64,000 nucleotides of DNA, from positions 1 to 64,000 of the forward strand of contig CAZQAF010000009.1 of the NCBI GenBank assembly GCA_964591175.1, given 5' to 3'. Positions 34,291 through 43,771 of this stretch are shown here, one piece after another. Numbering within the stretch: the first letter of the stretch is position 1; the number at the start of each line of letters is the position of its first letter. The notes beneath the pieces are model-generated. The model saw only the letters and a program-made list of their open reading frames with translations, was not told where the DNA came from and did no database searches. This DNA is from UBA11574 sp964591175 (GTDB lineage Bacteria; Desulfobacterota; Desulfobacteria; Desulfobacterales; UBA11574). The position numbers and the translations under genes were made by a program.

Positions 34291-35049
34291 ATGGACATTG
34301 CAACCGTTCTGGGCATTGTCTCTGCATTCGGACTCGTATTGTCCGCCATTTTCATGGGCGGCGGACTCAATATTTTCGTCAATGTGCCCTCATTATTGAT
34401 TGTCGTGGGCGGAACCGTCGGCGTAACGTTGATCGCTTATCCGTTGAAAGATTTCCTTGGCGTATTAAAAGTGGTTCAGAAGGCGCTTTTTACCCAAAAT
34501 ATTTCCGTTGATGAACTGATCAAAAGATTTGCGGGTTTTGCAAGTAAAACGCGGAAAGAAGGCATCCTCGCTTTAGAGAGCGAGTTAAAGACCGTCAAGG
34601 ATGAATTTTTAAAAAAAGGTGTCCAGCTATCGATCGACGGGCTGGAACCTCAAGAAATCAGGGATATCTTGGACACGGAAATTGATTATGTCAGAAACAG
34701 GCATCAGTTGGGGGCCGAGATATTCACTACCATGGGCACTTATGCGCCGGCCATGGGAATGATCGGAACATTGATTGGGTTAGTACAGATGCTGCAAAAT
34801 ATGAGCGATCCGAGCAGTATCGGACCGGCGATGGCCGTAGCGCTGCTGACCACATTTTATGGTTCGATCATGGCAAACATCTGTTGTATGCCGGTTGCAG
34901 GAAAACTAAGAGCCCGAAGCAAAGAAGAAATGATGGTCAAGGAAATGACCATCCAGGGAATTATCTCTCTTTCCAATGGAGACAACCCCAGGATACTTGA
35001 ACAAAAACTGCTGGCCTTTATGCCCAACAACAAGAAGAAAGAATCTTAG
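34291..35049 (+). CDS. motA: Flagellar stator protein MotA (PomA-like)
   Basis: Inner-membrane ion channel subunit that pushes on FliG. 252 residues with four TM helices (about 3-22, 30-50, 150-170, 180-200). The MotA/TolQ/ExbB signature lies at MGTYAPAMGMIGTLIGLVQMLQNM and AVALLTTFYGSIMANICCMPVAGKL. The short cytosolic N-terminus and compact size resemble PomA-type stators. The ATG follows AAGGAGAAG. Two MotB-like genes follow. Confidence 0.94.
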   Translation: MDIATVLGIVSAFGLVLSAIFMGGGLNIFVNVPSLLIVVGGTVGVTLIAYPLKDFLGVLKVVQKALFTQNISVDELIKRFAGFASKTRKEGILALESELKTVKDEFLKKGVQLSIDGLEPQEIRDILDTEIDYVRNRHQLGAEIFTTMGTYAPAMGMIGTLIGLVQMLQNMSDPSSIGPAMAVALLTTFYGSIMANICCMPVAGKLRARSKEEMMVKEMTIQGIISLSNGDNPRILEQKLLAFMPNNKKKES

Positions 35050-35053
35050 GTAA

Positions 35054-35833
35054 ATGGGTAAAAGAAAGAAAAGCAATGGCGATGTTGAATCGGGTACGGA
35101 TATTGGAATTGTGATGACGGTGTCTCTTTTTCTTATACTGTTGACCTTTTTTATTTTGCTGAATTCCATTGCGGTTATCGACGAGCACAGAAGCCGTGTG
35201 GCAATCGGTTCGTTGATCGGTGCATTTGGAGGGCTGCCCGGCGGACTGTCACCCATGGATTCGGGCAAATCGGTGTTGCCGCCTTCAGCGCCGATGATCG
35301 ATGAAGATTTGACCATTGAACAGTTGATGTCATATGTTCAAAGAGATGTTCACGGGATTCCCGGTGAGATAAAAATTGTAGCCGATGGAGATGAAAAAAA
35401 AATCATCATCAACGAAAGCGCCTTGTATAATGAAAAAGAACACAAACTCAAACCCTCCATACGCGCTTTTTTGTATAAAGTCAGTCGAATTATAAGGCAG
35501 GGCGATTTCCCGGTTGAAATTGCGGGCTTTACGGACAATGTCGAAGATGTGAGAAATGGATATCGATCGAACTGGGAGCTGTCCACCATCATGGCGCTGA
35601 AAGTGTTAAAATATTTTGTTTCAGATTGCGGGGTTCTTCCCGGAAGACTTACGGCATATGGAAATGGAAGCAATCATCCCATCGGTTCCAATGATACAAG
35701 AAAATCCAGAGCCCGGAACAAACGTGTTGAAATATGCCTGAAATACAATCCGCCGGCCTACATTAAACGGATTTTTGAAAAGAAACCGCACGGATTTTTT
35801 ACATACAAGAAGTTTGATTTTAAAATCTTTTAA
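35054..35833 (+). CDS. MotB-like stator protein lacking the channel Asp
   Basis: 259 residues: a short cytosolic N-terminus, one TM helix (about 17-39, IGIVMTVSLFLILLTFFILL) and a C-terminal OmpA-type peptidoglycan-binding domain (EIAGFTDN ... SNWELSTIMALKVLKYFV ... SRARNKRVEI). Aligned by the shared LLTFF with the next gene (TFADLVMLLLTFF), the essential ion-binding Asp (D18 there) is Ser24 here, and the FAD motif is absent. D16 lies one turn or more below that position. It therefore should not conduct ions in the usual way alone and may pair with the second MotB. It begins 4 bp after motA. Confidence 0.85.
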   Translation: MGKRKKSNGDVESGTDIGIVMTVSLFLILLTFFILLNSIAVIDEHRSRVAIGSLIGAFGGLPGGLSPMDSGKSVLPPSAPMIDEDLTIEQLMSYVQRDVHGIPGEIKIVADGDEKKIIINESALYNEKEHKLKPSIRAFLYKVSRIIRQGDFPVEIAGFTDNVEDVRNGYRSNWELSTIMALKVLKYFVSDCGVLPGRLTAYGNGSNHPIGSNDTRKSRARNKRVEICLKYNPPAYIKRIFEKKPHGFFTYKKFDFKIF

Positions 35834-35898
35834 CCTCGATATTTTTCTATTTTGGTTATGATCAATCGGGGTTTTAAATAAAGACAGAGGATAAAAAA

Positions 35899-36612
35899 GT
35901 GAGTGAAGAGAAAAAACTCGATCCAAATGGATGGATGCTGACATTTGCCGATCTGGTGATGCTTTTGCTGACTTTTTTTGTCATGTTGCTGACGATGTCT
36001 TCAATGGATGCTAAAAAATTGCGGAATATAATGACGCATTTCAGAGCTTCGACGGGTGTTCTCGAATTTGCAGGGCCCAGTAAGGTTTACAACTTGGGAA
36101 ACTTCATCAATCAATACAATGATACCGACAGCTTATTGGTTGTCGATCAAAAACATTTTTTAGCGAAAATAAAATTCGTGACCAATATAAAGAAAAAGTT
36201 AACCGGTATCAACAACCAAATCACCTTATCCGAAGATGAGCGAGGTGTTGCCCTGGCATTTCATGGTGACATTCTTTTTGCTCCTGGAAAAACCACTCTT
36301 CGAAAAGAGGTATATCCCGTTCTTAATGTCATTGCTGACGCTATAAAGACATGTCCCAATAATATTTTGATAATGGGACAGACAGACAATATACCGGTTA
36401 GAAGTAAGATATATCCATCCAACTGGGAGCTTTCCGCATACCGAGGTCTTTCTGTCCTGGATTATTTTATAAATAAAAAAGGGCTTTCACCATCGAGATT
36501 TTCCGTCGGTGGTTCCGGGTCCTCGAGACCCTTATATCCGAATACCACTCCTAAAAACCGAGCCCTGAATCGAAGAGTAGAGATAATATTTAAACATATA
36601 AAGGAGATATAA
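35899..36612 (+). CDS. motB: Flagellar stator protein MotB (canonical)
   Basis: 237 residues from a GTG start after AGAGGA. The TM helix (12-33) contains WMLTFADLVMLLLTFFVMLL with the ion-binding D18, followed by a plug-like segment and an OmpA-type domain (ILIMGQTDNIPVRS; SNWELSAYRGLSVLDYF; NRRVEIIFKHI). MotB couples ion flow through MotA to peptidoglycan anchoring. The FADL motif resembles PomB-type sequences, but the driving ion cannot be decided from this. It ends at the fliL start. Confidence 0.93.
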   Translation: MSEEKKLDPNGWMLTFADLVMLLLTFFVMLLTMSSMDAKKLRNIMTHFRASTGVLEFAGPSKVYNLGNFINQYNDTDSLLVVDQKHFLAKIKFVTNIKKKLTGINNQITLSEDERGVALAFHGDILFAPGKTTLRKEVYPVLNVIADAIKTCPNNILIMGQTDNIPVRSKIYPSNWELSAYRGLSVLDYFINKKGLSPSRFSVGGSGSSRPLYPNTTPKNRALNRRVEIIFKHIKEI

Positions 36613-37101
36613 ATGGCTGAGGAAAAAGAAAAGGCTAAAGACGCTCCAGAAGAAAAAACATCCAAGAAGTTAAGTCTTAAATTGATCATCATCGCGAGCA
36701 TTGTTTTGTTCATCGGAGCAGGCGGTTTTTTCGGATATAGTAAATTTAAAAAAAGTTCAGAAGCATCTGCCGCAACCAAGAAAAAACAAAAAGTCAGCAT
36801 CATCTGTCCATTGAAATCATTTGTCGTCAATCTTCTGGATAAAAGAGGGGTCGGCAAAAGATACTTGAAAGTTACCGTTGAAGTCGAGGTGGGGAGAGAC
36901 GAGGACAAGCAGCTCATAGACAGTCATAATCCCCAGCTCAGAGATAGCATATTACTGCTGCTTTCAAGTCAAACTTTAGAAGAGATTAACACCATGGATG
37001 GTAAACTCGCATTAAAACAAGAGCTTTTGTCAAGGATGAAGCAGATTCTCGGTAATGGTGTAGTCCGCAGAATTTATTTTACCGAGTTCGTCGTGCAATA
37101 G
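36613..37101 (+). CDS. fliL: Stator-associated protein FliL
   Basis: 162 residues. A charged cytosolic start, one TM helix (about 22-42, LIIIASIVLFIGAGGFFGY) and a periplasmic FliL domain (FVVNLLDKRGVGKRYLKVTVEVEV ... QLRDSILLLLSSQTLEEINTMDGKLALKQELLSRMKQIL). FliL rings surround and stabilise the stator in other bacteria. The ATG follows AAGGAGATA. A second FliL-type protein is at 46525. Confidence 0.95.
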   Translation: MAEEKEKAKDAPEEKTSKKLSLKLIIIASIVLFIGAGGFFGYSKFKKSSEASAATKKKQKVSIICPLKSFVVNLLDKRGVGKRYLKVTVEVEVGRDEDKQLIDSHNPQLRDSILLLLSSQTLEEINTMDGKLALKQELLSRMKQILGNGVVRRIYFTEFVVQ

Positions 37102-37108
37102 GTGAGCA

Positions 37109-38080
37109 ATGGGAAATATTCTATCACAGGATGAAGTAGATTCCCTTCTTGACGGTATTACCGATGGGAAGGTTGAAACCGAAACCAGTACTTCCAAAGA
37201 AAGCCAAGCTGTAGAAGTATATGATTTCAGCAAGCCGGCGGGTCCGGTTCATCTTAGATTGCCTGCACTGGGAATCATCAACGAAAGACTTGCAGGTCTT
37301 TTGAGAACCGACCTCCAGGCCGCAAGTCGATCCGTGATCGATGTAAATATAAGCTCTACAGAAACCGTCAAGTTTAGCGATTTTTGTCTTTCGCTTCCGA
37401 TGCCGTCGAGTCTAAATATATTCGGCATCAAACCACTGAGAGGATATTCAATGATTGTCCTTGAAGGAAGCCTCGTATTTTCATTTGTTGATAGTCTATT
37501 CGGAGGTAAAGGCGTCAGCCACGTGAGACTTGAAGGTCGAGGGTTTACTACGATTGAAACCCGGATTGTTGAAAAAGTCGTTAATATCATTTTGAGTGAC
37601 TTTCAGAAAGCCTGGTCGGATGTTTATGAGGTAGAAGCAGTATTTGTCCGTTCTGAAATGGACCCGCAATTTGTAGGAATCGGAGCGCCTGATGATCAGG
37701 TTATTGTTAATAAATATGAAGTGCAGCTTGAGAACGGAAACGGAATAATTACGATATGTATTCCATACGAGAGTATTAAACCGATAAAAGAAAAACTTAA
37801 AAATAAATTCAAACGCGAAAAAATGGAAATCGACAGCACATGGAAAAAATATTTTCAAGATAAAATACTTGAGACGACGGTAGAGTTGAGTTGCACCATG
37901 GGTAAAGCAACCATTAGCGGTGGAGAACTTTTGAATATGAAGATTGACGATGTCATATTGCTCGATCCTAAAATAGGAAATATTGTCACCGTCAATGTGG
38001 AAAATCTCCCAAAATTTAGAGGATGTCCGGGAGCATGTAATAAGAAAAAGGCCGTAAAAATAATAGAAAAAATCGAATAG
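37109..38080 (+). CDS. fliM: Rotor switch protein FliM
   Basis: C-ring middle subunit. 323 residues with the CheY-P-binding N-terminal peptide ILSQDEVDSLLDGI (4-17), the CheC-like middle domain (SFVDSLFGGKG near 130), and a C-terminal SpoA domain that interacts with FliN. The ATG follows AGGTGAG. The intact N-terminal peptide fits control by the CheY at 15069. Complete. Confidence 0.97.
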   Translation: MGNILSQDEVDSLLDGITDGKVETETSTSKESQAVEVYDFSKPAGPVHLRLPALGIINERLAGLLRTDLQAASRSVIDVNISSTETVKFSDFCLSLPMPSSLNIFGIKPLRGYSMIVLEGSLVFSFVDSLFGGKGVSHVRLEGRGFTTIETRIVEKVVNIILSDFQKAWSDVYEVEAVFVRSEMDPQFVGIGAPDDQVIVNKYEVQLENGNGIITICIPYESIKPIKEKLKNKFKREKMEIDSTWKKYFQDKILETTVELSCTMGKATISGGELLNMKIDDVILLDPKIGNIVTVNVENLPKFRGCPGACNKKKAVKIIEKIE

Positions 38081-38089
38081 GGGTGTAAA

Positions 38090-38428
38090 ATGGCTGATGT
38101 AAGCAACCAAATAAATAGTGAAAATGATGAAACCGAATCCACGAATGGAGAGCCTTGCAGTAATGGGAAGTGTGATCTGGATATTATTCTCGATATCCCT
38201 TTGAATGTTACCGTTGAATTGGGAAACGTCAAGATGCCTGTCAATGAACTGCTTCAACTCGGTCAAGGGTCCATCATCGAATTGTCAAAACAGGTTGGTG
38301 AACCGCTGGATATATATGTAAACAATAAACTGGTTGCCAAGGGTGAGGTAGTTATTCTGGATGAAAAATTCGGAATCAGGGTTGCCGATATTATCAATCC
38401 TGCCGAAAGAGTTAAATCATTGGGTTAA
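38090..38428 (+). CDS. fliN: Rotor switch protein FliN
   Basis: 112 residues. After a polar N-terminal stretch with two Cys (CSNGKCDLD) comes the SpoA/FliN domain: DIILDIPLNVTVELGNVKMPVNELLQLGQGSIIEL, ending GEVVILDEKFGIRVADIINPAERVKSLG. It forms the base of the C-ring and docks FliH. It is 9 bp after fliM. Confidence 0.97.
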   Translation: MADVSNQINSENDETESTNGEPCSNGKCDLDIILDIPLNVTVELGNVKMPVNELLQLGQGSIIELSKQVGEPLDIYVNNKLVAKGEVVILDEKFGIRVADIINPAERVKSLG

Positions 38429-38445
38429 AAAACTTGGTGTAAAGG

Positions 38446-38763
38446 ATGTTGGAGCCGGAATTAATAAACACAGGAGTTAAGACAGTCGCAATGCTTTGTA
38501 TTGTGCTTGGTGTCTTGGTTTTGCTTCTGTATGTTATGAAAAGATTCATGTCGCCAAAAGGTAAATATAAAGGCGATCTATTAATAAAAGCCGTCTCATC
38601 TTTATATCTATCGCCAAAGGAAAGAATCGAGGTCATCGAAATATCAGGCGAAAGGATCGTTATCGGCGTCACACCGGGAAAGATTAATTTTTTGACCAAA
38701 CTTCACCGGGATAAAGCATTTAATGGTAAAGATTTCATCGGAAAAGATCATGACAAGGGGTGA
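38446..38763 (+). CDS. fliO: Export gate assembly protein FliO
   Basis: 105 residues: a short N-terminus, one TM helix (about 9-29, TVAMLCIVLGVLVLLLYVMK) and a cytosolic domain (GDLLIKAVSSLYLSPKERIEVIEISGERIVIGVTPGKINFLTKL) typical of FliO, which helps FliP assemble. Its end overlaps the fliP start by 14 bp. Confidence 0.9.
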   Translation: MLEPELINTGVKTVAMLCIVLGVLVLLLYVMKRFMSPKGKYKGDLLIKAVSSLYLSPKERIEVIEISGERIVIGVTPGKINFLTKLHRDKAFNGKDFIGKDHDKG

Positions 38764-39532
38764 TAAAAAAACGAAAAAAAAATTATTGATCCTGCTATTT
38801 CTGATCGGAGCCTGTTTAATGCTGGCAAAAACAGCTTTTTCAGCGGACGTTCTATTGCCGTCATTTCGGTTTGGGTTAGAAAAAGGAAGTGATCCCGGTG
38901 ATGTTTCCGTGCTGCTTCAGATCATTTTTTTATTGACCGTCCTTACCCTTGCACCGGCCATATTGATTTTGATGACATCTTTTACACGCCTGGCTGTTGT
39001 GTTTTCTTTTTTGAGACAGGCTGTCGGTACGCAACAAACACCGTCCAATCAGATTATTGCAGGACTTGCCTTGTTTCTGACTTTCTTTATCATGATGCCG
39101 ATCTGGCAAAAAATCAACAACACCGCGCTGCAACCCTACCTTCACGACGAAATCTCCCAGCAAAGCGCTTTGAAGGCGGCAATAACTCCTATTCGCAAGT
39201 TTATGTTCAAGCAGACGCGGAAAAAAGACCTGGCCTTATTCATTAATATGTCGAAGATGAGCAAACCAAAAAATGAAAATGATATTCCTACGTCGATTCT
39301 AATTCCCGCTTTTGTGATCAGCGAACTGAAGACCGCGTTTATCATCGGATTTGTTTTATTCGTTCCATTTTTGATTATTGATATGGTTGTCGCAAGTGTG
39401 TTGCTCAGCATGGGAATGATGATGCTTCCGCCAATTATGGTATCTCTGCCCTTTAAGCTGATGCTTTTTGTTTTGGTTGACGGCTGGAATTTAATCGTGG
39501 GCTCACTGGTAAAGAGTTTTATAGGCGGATAG
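38750..39532 (+). CDS. fliP: Export gate protein FliP
   Basis: Core of the flagellar type III export gate, 260 residues from the ATG at 38750 inside the fliO end; an upstream start at 38723 lacks a ribosome site. The N-terminus is a signal peptide (LLILLFLIGACLMLAKTAFS). Conserved: TVLTLAPAILILMTSFTRLAVVFSFLRQAVGTQQTPSNQIIAGLALFLTFFIMMP and the C-terminal GMMMLPPIMVSLPFKLMLFVLVDGW. Usual length. Confidence 0.96.
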   Translation: MTRGDKKTKKKLLILLFLIGACLMLAKTAFSADVLLPSFRFGLEKGSDPGDVSVLLQIIFLLTVLTLAPAILILMTSFTRLAVVFSFLRQAVGTQQTPSNQIIAGLALFLTFFIMMPIWQKINNTALQPYLHDEISQQSALKAAITPIRKFMFKQTRKKDLALFINMSKMSKPKNENDIPTSILIPAFVISELKTAFIIGFVLFVPFLIIDMVVASVLLSMGMMMLPPIMVSLPFKLMLFVLVDGWNLIVGSLVKSFIGG

Positions 39533-39535
39533 CAT

Positions 39536-39805
39536 ATGACACCTGAATTTGTTGTAAGTTTTGCTCAGGAAGCCATTAAAGTTACCATCTTGGTATCCAT
39601 GCCCATGCTTGTTCTGGGGCTTATCGTGGGGCTGGCCATCAGTATTTTTCAGGCGGTTACTCAAATTCAGGAGATGACGCTGACTTTTGTGCCGAAAATT
39701 TTAATCGTTTTAATCGCGCTCTTGGTTTTTTCCAATTGGATGCTTGAGCAGTTGATGCATTTTACAATCAACGTCATTCATCAGATACCCTATTATATCA
39801 GATAG
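39536..39805 (+). CDS. fliQ: Export gate protein FliQ
   Basis: 89 residues with two TM helices. The family pattern is clear: VSFAQEAIKVTILVSMPMLVLGLIVGLAISIFQAVTQIQEMTLTFVPKILIV. It starts 3 bp after fliP and precedes fliR, the normal order of the FliPQR complex. Confidence 0.97.
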   Translation: MTPEFVVSFAQEAIKVTILVSMPMLVLGLIVGLAISIFQAVTQIQEMTLTFVPKILIVLIALLVFSNWMLEQLMHFTINVIHQIPYYIR

Positions 39806-39816
39806 GAAAGGGATCC

Positions 39817-40599
39817 GTGGATATGATATCCATTCCTTTTAGAGAACTTAAAGCCTTTTATCTTATTCTGATAAGAATCAGTATTATTTTCCAGATGCTG
39901 CCATTTTTTAATGCCAGGGTAGTTCCGGTATTGGTAAAAGCAGGACTCTCGGTGGTAATGGCCATTATTTTGTTTCCTGTGATCAATACTTCAATGGTAA
40001 AATTTCCAAATACGGGCTTCGGATTAATACAGCTGATACTGTCGGAATTTATTATCGGCATCATATTGGGGCTCTTGGTGATGATATTTTTTGAAGGCGT
40101 GAGAATGATGGGACAAATGGTTGGTTTTCAGACCGGATTTGCAATTACAAACATTATCGACCCTCAAAGCGGTTCCCAGATTTCAATCCTTTCAAATATG
40201 GCCTATCTTGTGGCGATGATGTTTTTTTTGTTGTTGAACGGCCATTATATATTATTGAACGCCGTGAGAGAGAGCTTTGAAGTTATACCTGTCGGTTCGT
40301 TAAGATTAAACACCGACATGTTTGGTAAAATGGTAGCTCTGTATGGACAGATGTTTGTTATTGCCGTAAAAATAGGAGCACCGGCCATAGCGGCACTTTT
40401 GTTTACGAATTTAGCGTTCGGACTGATTACGAAGTTCATTCCGCAAATGAATATTATGATTGTCGCTTTTCCGATTCAAATTGTTATCGGACTTTTCTTT
40501 TTTGGCGTGTCATTAAATGTTCTTTTGGATTTCATGCAAAAATATCTCAAAGATCTCGGTCCGATGCTGATTAATACCATGCAGTGGTTAAGGATGTAA
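39817..40599 (+). CDS. fliR: Export gate protein FliR
   Basis: 260 residues with several TM helices. Motifs: FNARVVPVLVKAGLSVVMAI and the conserved EGVRMMGQMVGFQTGFAITNIIDPQSGSQISILSN. A GTG at 39817 follows AGGAAAGGG with good spacing; an ATG two codons later is also possible. Completes the FliPQR gate. Confidence 0.96.
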   Translation: MDMISIPFRELKAFYLILIRISIIFQMLPFFNARVVPVLVKAGLSVVMAIILFPVINTSMVKFPNTGFGLIQLILSEFIIGIILGLLVMIFFEGVRMMGQMVGFQTGFAITNIIDPQSGSQISILSNMAYLVAMMFFLLLNGHYILLNAVRESFEVIPVGSLRLNTDMFGKMVALYGQMFVIAVKIGAPAIAALLFTNLAFGLITKFIPQMNIMIVAFPIQIVIGLFFFGVSLNVLLDFMQKYLKDLGPMLINTMQWLRM

Positions 40600-40602
40600 G
40601 AC

Positions 40603-41673
40603 ATGGCTGAAGAGAGTTTTGAAGAAAAAACTGAACAACCTACCCCTAAAAAAAGAAAAGAACTCAAAGAAAAAGGGGAAGTGGCGAAGAGCAGGGAGTT
40701 GCCATCGGTGGCGGTACTCCTTTCCGCCCTGATGGTGTTATCCTTTTTGGGGTCTTATATGTACAGCCATGTTCAGATCATTATGAAGGACGCATTTTCT
40801 CTGCCGACAATGAATGATCTGAATATATCTGAATTCATGAAATATGCTCACGATATTATCAGCCGCTTTATCATACTGCTCCTTCCTCTTTTTGGTGCCA
40901 TTTTTGTTACCGCGATCGTTTCGAATATCATGCAGGTCGGATTTATCATATCCGGAGAATCGATAACACCCAAATTTTCGAAAATAGATCCCATCAAGGG
41001 TGTTGGAAGGATGTTTTCCAAACAGGCCCTGATGGAATTGTTTAAATCCCTGTTAAAACTAATCATAGTGGGTGGCATCGCGTTTTGGACAGTAAAAGCC
41101 GAGATGAAGAACTTTTATCTTTTGGGAGATATGGAAACGAACGCGATCTTTATTTATATCCTTAAGATCTTTTTTAAAATCTTTATCCGGTGCTCAATGG
41201 CAATGATTGTTTTGGTGGTTATCGATTATATTTTTCAAAAATGGGAATTTGAGAACCGTATCAAGATGACCAAACAAGAAGTAAAAGATGAGTTTAAAAA
41301 GTCTGAAGGCGATCCTTTGATAAAATCAAGAATAAGAAGCATTCAGATGGAGATGGCCAGAAAGCGGATGATGCAGGCGGTCCCCGATGCCGATGTGGTG
41401 ATTACCAATCCGACACATCTTGCAGTTGCTTTGAAATATGACAGTTTGACCATGAAGGCGCCGAAAGTACTTGCAAAAGGTCCTGGAAAAATTGCCGAAA
41501 GGATTAAAGAAATGGCTTCAGAACATGATATCCCGATTATGGAGAATAAAGAACTTGCTCGAAACTTGTATGCTGCGGTCGAGGTCGGCCATGAGATACC
41601 GACAGAACTCTACCAGGCGGTAGCGGAAATTTTGGCTTATATATACCGGCTGAAGTCAAATTACAGGGGTTAG
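40603..41673 (+). CDS. flhB: Export switch protein FlhB
   Basis: 356 residues. Typical start ESFEEKTEQPTPKKRKELKEKGEVAKSRE, four TM helices (about 30-210), and a cytosolic domain with the self-cleaving N269-P-T-H motif (VVITNPTHLAVALKY). Cleavage between N and P allows the change from hook to filament export triggered by FliK. The C-terminal part has a separate paralogue at 49070. Confidence 0.97.
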   Translation: MAEESFEEKTEQPTPKKRKELKEKGEVAKSRELPSVAVLLSALMVLSFLGSYMYSHVQIIMKDAFSLPTMNDLNISEFMKYAHDIISRFIILLLPLFGAIFVTAIVSNIMQVGFIISGESITPKFSKIDPIKGVGRMFSKQALMELFKSLLKLIIVGGIAFWTVKAEMKNFYLLGDMETNAIFIYILKIFFKIFIRCSMAMIVLVVIDYIFQKWEFENRIKMTKQEVKDEFKKSEGDPLIKSRIRSIQMEMARKRMMQAVPDADVVITNPTHLAVALKYDSLTMKAPKVLAKGPGKIAERIKEMASEHDIPIMENKELARNLYAAVEVGHEIPTELYQAVAEILAYIYRLKSNYRG

Positions 41674-41683
41674 GGAAATAAAA

Positions 41684-43771
41684 ATGGAACAAGTTGTAAC
41701 ATCTAGAGGGGATTTAACATCTTTCAGCGAGATCATGACGGTCATCGGTGTGGTCACCATTCTCGTTGTGATGATCATCCCATTGCCTTCGGTGCTTCTG
41801 GATTTTCTTCTGGCGCTGAACATCACCCTTGCAATTACGATTCTTTTAATTGCGATGTATACGCTTAAGCCTTTGGACTTTTTTATATTTCCTCCGCTGC
41901 TTCTTATAACGACACTCTTCAGGCTGTCTTTGAATGTGGCATCGACAAGATTGATTCTTTTACACGGCAACGAAGGTCCTCTGGCTGCCGGAAAAGTCAT
42001 CAAATCATTCGGCAGTTTTGTGGTCGGCGGTAACTACGTTGTCGGCATGATTGTCTTTGTTATCCTGGTTATTGTCAATTTTGTCGTTATCACAAAGGGT
42101 GCTACCAGGATCGCTGAGGTTGCAGCCCGGTTCACATTGGATGGAATGCCCGGAAAGCAGATGAGTATCGATGCCGACCTCAATGCGGGCTTGATCGACG
42201 AAAACGAGGCGAAACAACGCAGGATTAACATTGCCAGAGAGGCTGAATTCCACGGATCGATGGACGGTGCGGCCAAATTTGTCAGGGGTGATGCCATCGC
42301 GGGAATTATCATTACCGTTATTAATATATTAGGCGGATTTGTTATCGGCGTCTTTCAACAGCATATGTCAATTATCGACGCTGCGCAAAATTACACACTT
42401 TTAACCGTAGGCGATGGCCTGGTATCGCAGATCCCTGCGCTCACCATATCGACAGCCGCCGGCATCGTCGTCAGTAGGGCGGCTTCTGAGGGTACCCTTG
42501 GAAAGGATCTCGGCAAACAATTTTCTCAATATCCAAAAGCCATCTATATGGCCGCGTTAACCGTATTTTTTTTCGGTCTCATTCCGGGATTGCCGCACAT
42601 CCCCTTTATCCTTTTGTCGTCGATCATCGGGACAAGCGTTTTTATTTTTGGAAAAAGAAAAGAGGAATTAGAAGAAAAAAGAGTTGATATCAATAAAAAA
42701 GAAGATGTTGATGATGGTCCGGAGCCTGTAGAGCATTTGCTAGTGATCGATCCGTTGGAGTTGGAAGTAGGGTATGGTCTTATACCATTGGTGGATAGAG
42801 ACCAGGGGGGAAAATTTCTTGATCGCGTTCGTTCTATAAGGCGTCAGTTCGCTATGGAAATGGGAATGGTTATTCCACCGATTCATATCAGAGATAATCT
42901 GCAGTTGAGTCCATCCGAGTATCAGATTGTTCTCAAGGGGGTAAAAATTGCCGGAGCTGAGTTAATGGTCAATCATTATTTGGCTATGAATCCCGGAGAC
43001 GCCGCCAGGAAAATTGAAGGAGTGGAAACAAAGGAGCCCGCATTTAACATACCGGCCATCTGGATACCAGAAAACAAAAAAGAAGAGGCAAAACTTTCAG
43101 GGTATACGGTTGTTGATGATGCAACGATAATGGCAACTCATTTGACGGAGGTTCTTCGGAAACATTCTTCCGAACTTTTAGGAAGACAAGAGGTGCAACA
43201 TTTACTGGATAACTTAAGGAAAACATATCCAAAGGCAGTAGAAGAGCTTGTTCCGAATCTTCTTAGTTTAGGTGCCGTTCAAAAAGTGTTGCAAAATCTG
43301 ATAGATGAACGAATATCGATTAGGGATTTACTGACAATCGTTGAAACGCTCGCAGACTGTGCTGTATTGACCAAGGACGCCGATCTGTTGACCGAATATG
43401 TGAGAAACAGGCTATCAAGGTCCATTATCAGTCCGCATATAGATGAAGACGGCTATTTAAAGCTCATAACCATGTCCCAAGATGTTGAGGAGATTCTCCT
43501 GAAAGGAATACAAAAAACAGAACACGGATCATATCTTTCCGTTGATCCGGGAATTGCTGATTCAATTATTACATCCATAAAAGCAGAGGCAGAAAAGGCA
43601 ATGTCTAAAAATATCCAGCCTATTCTTTTGACGTCACCTATAGTTAGAAGGCATCTTAGAAAAATGGTTGAATACTTTGTTCCTTCTCTAATGGTATTAT
43701 CGCAAAGTGAGCTATTAACGGATATAGGGTTTAAATCTATCGGAAAGGTTACGCTAAGTCATGCAGGTTAA
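41684..43771 (+). CDS. flhA: Export gate protein FlhA
   Basis: 695 residues. The N-terminal half has about eight TM helices with FHIPEP-family motifs (LNVASTRLIL; KGATRIAEVAARFTLDGMPGKQMSIDADLNAGLIDE), the second being the cytosolic loop with conserved charged residues. The C-terminal cytosolic domain (about 345-695) binds chaperone-substrate complexes. It ends overlapping flhF by 11 bp. Length normal. Confidence 0.97.
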   Translation: MEQVVTSRGDLTSFSEIMTVIGVVTILVVMIIPLPSVLLDFLLALNITLAITILLIAMYTLKPLDFFIFPPLLLITTLFRLSLNVASTRLILLHGNEGPLAAGKVIKSFGSFVVGGNYVVGMIVFVILVIVNFVVITKGATRIAEVAARFTLDGMPGKQMSIDADLNAGLIDENEAKQRRINIAREAEFHGSMDGAAKFVRGDAIAGIIITVINILGGFVIGVFQQHMSIIDAAQNYTLLTVGDGLVSQIPALTISTAAGIVVSRAASEGTLGKDLGKQFSQYPKAIYMAALTVFFFGLIPGLPHIPFILLSSIIGTSVFIFGKRKEELEEKRVDINKKEDVDDGPEPVEHLLVIDPLELEVGYGLIPLVDRDQGGKFLDRVRSIRRQFAMEMGMVIPPIHIRDNLQLSPSEYQIVLKGVKIAGAELMVNHYLAMNPGDAARKIEGVETKEPAFNIPAIWIPENKKEEAKLSGYTVVDDATIMATHLTEVLRKHSSELLGRQEVQHLLDNLRKTYPKAVEELVPNLLSLGAVQKVLQNLIDERISIRDLLTIVETLADCAVLTKDADLLTEYVRNRLSRSIISPHIDEDGYLKLITMSQDVEEILLKGIQKTEHGSYLSVDPGIADSIITSIKAEAEKAMSKNIQPILLTSPIVRRHLRKMVEYFVPSLMVLSQSELLTDIGFKSIGKVTLSHAG

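Noticed and set aside
37496..38266. A 256-codon minus-strand frame across fliM and fliN
   Set aside because: It lies antisense to two clearly conserved genes and its translation is rich in Phe/Tyr/Ile/Asn as expected for a shadow frame.
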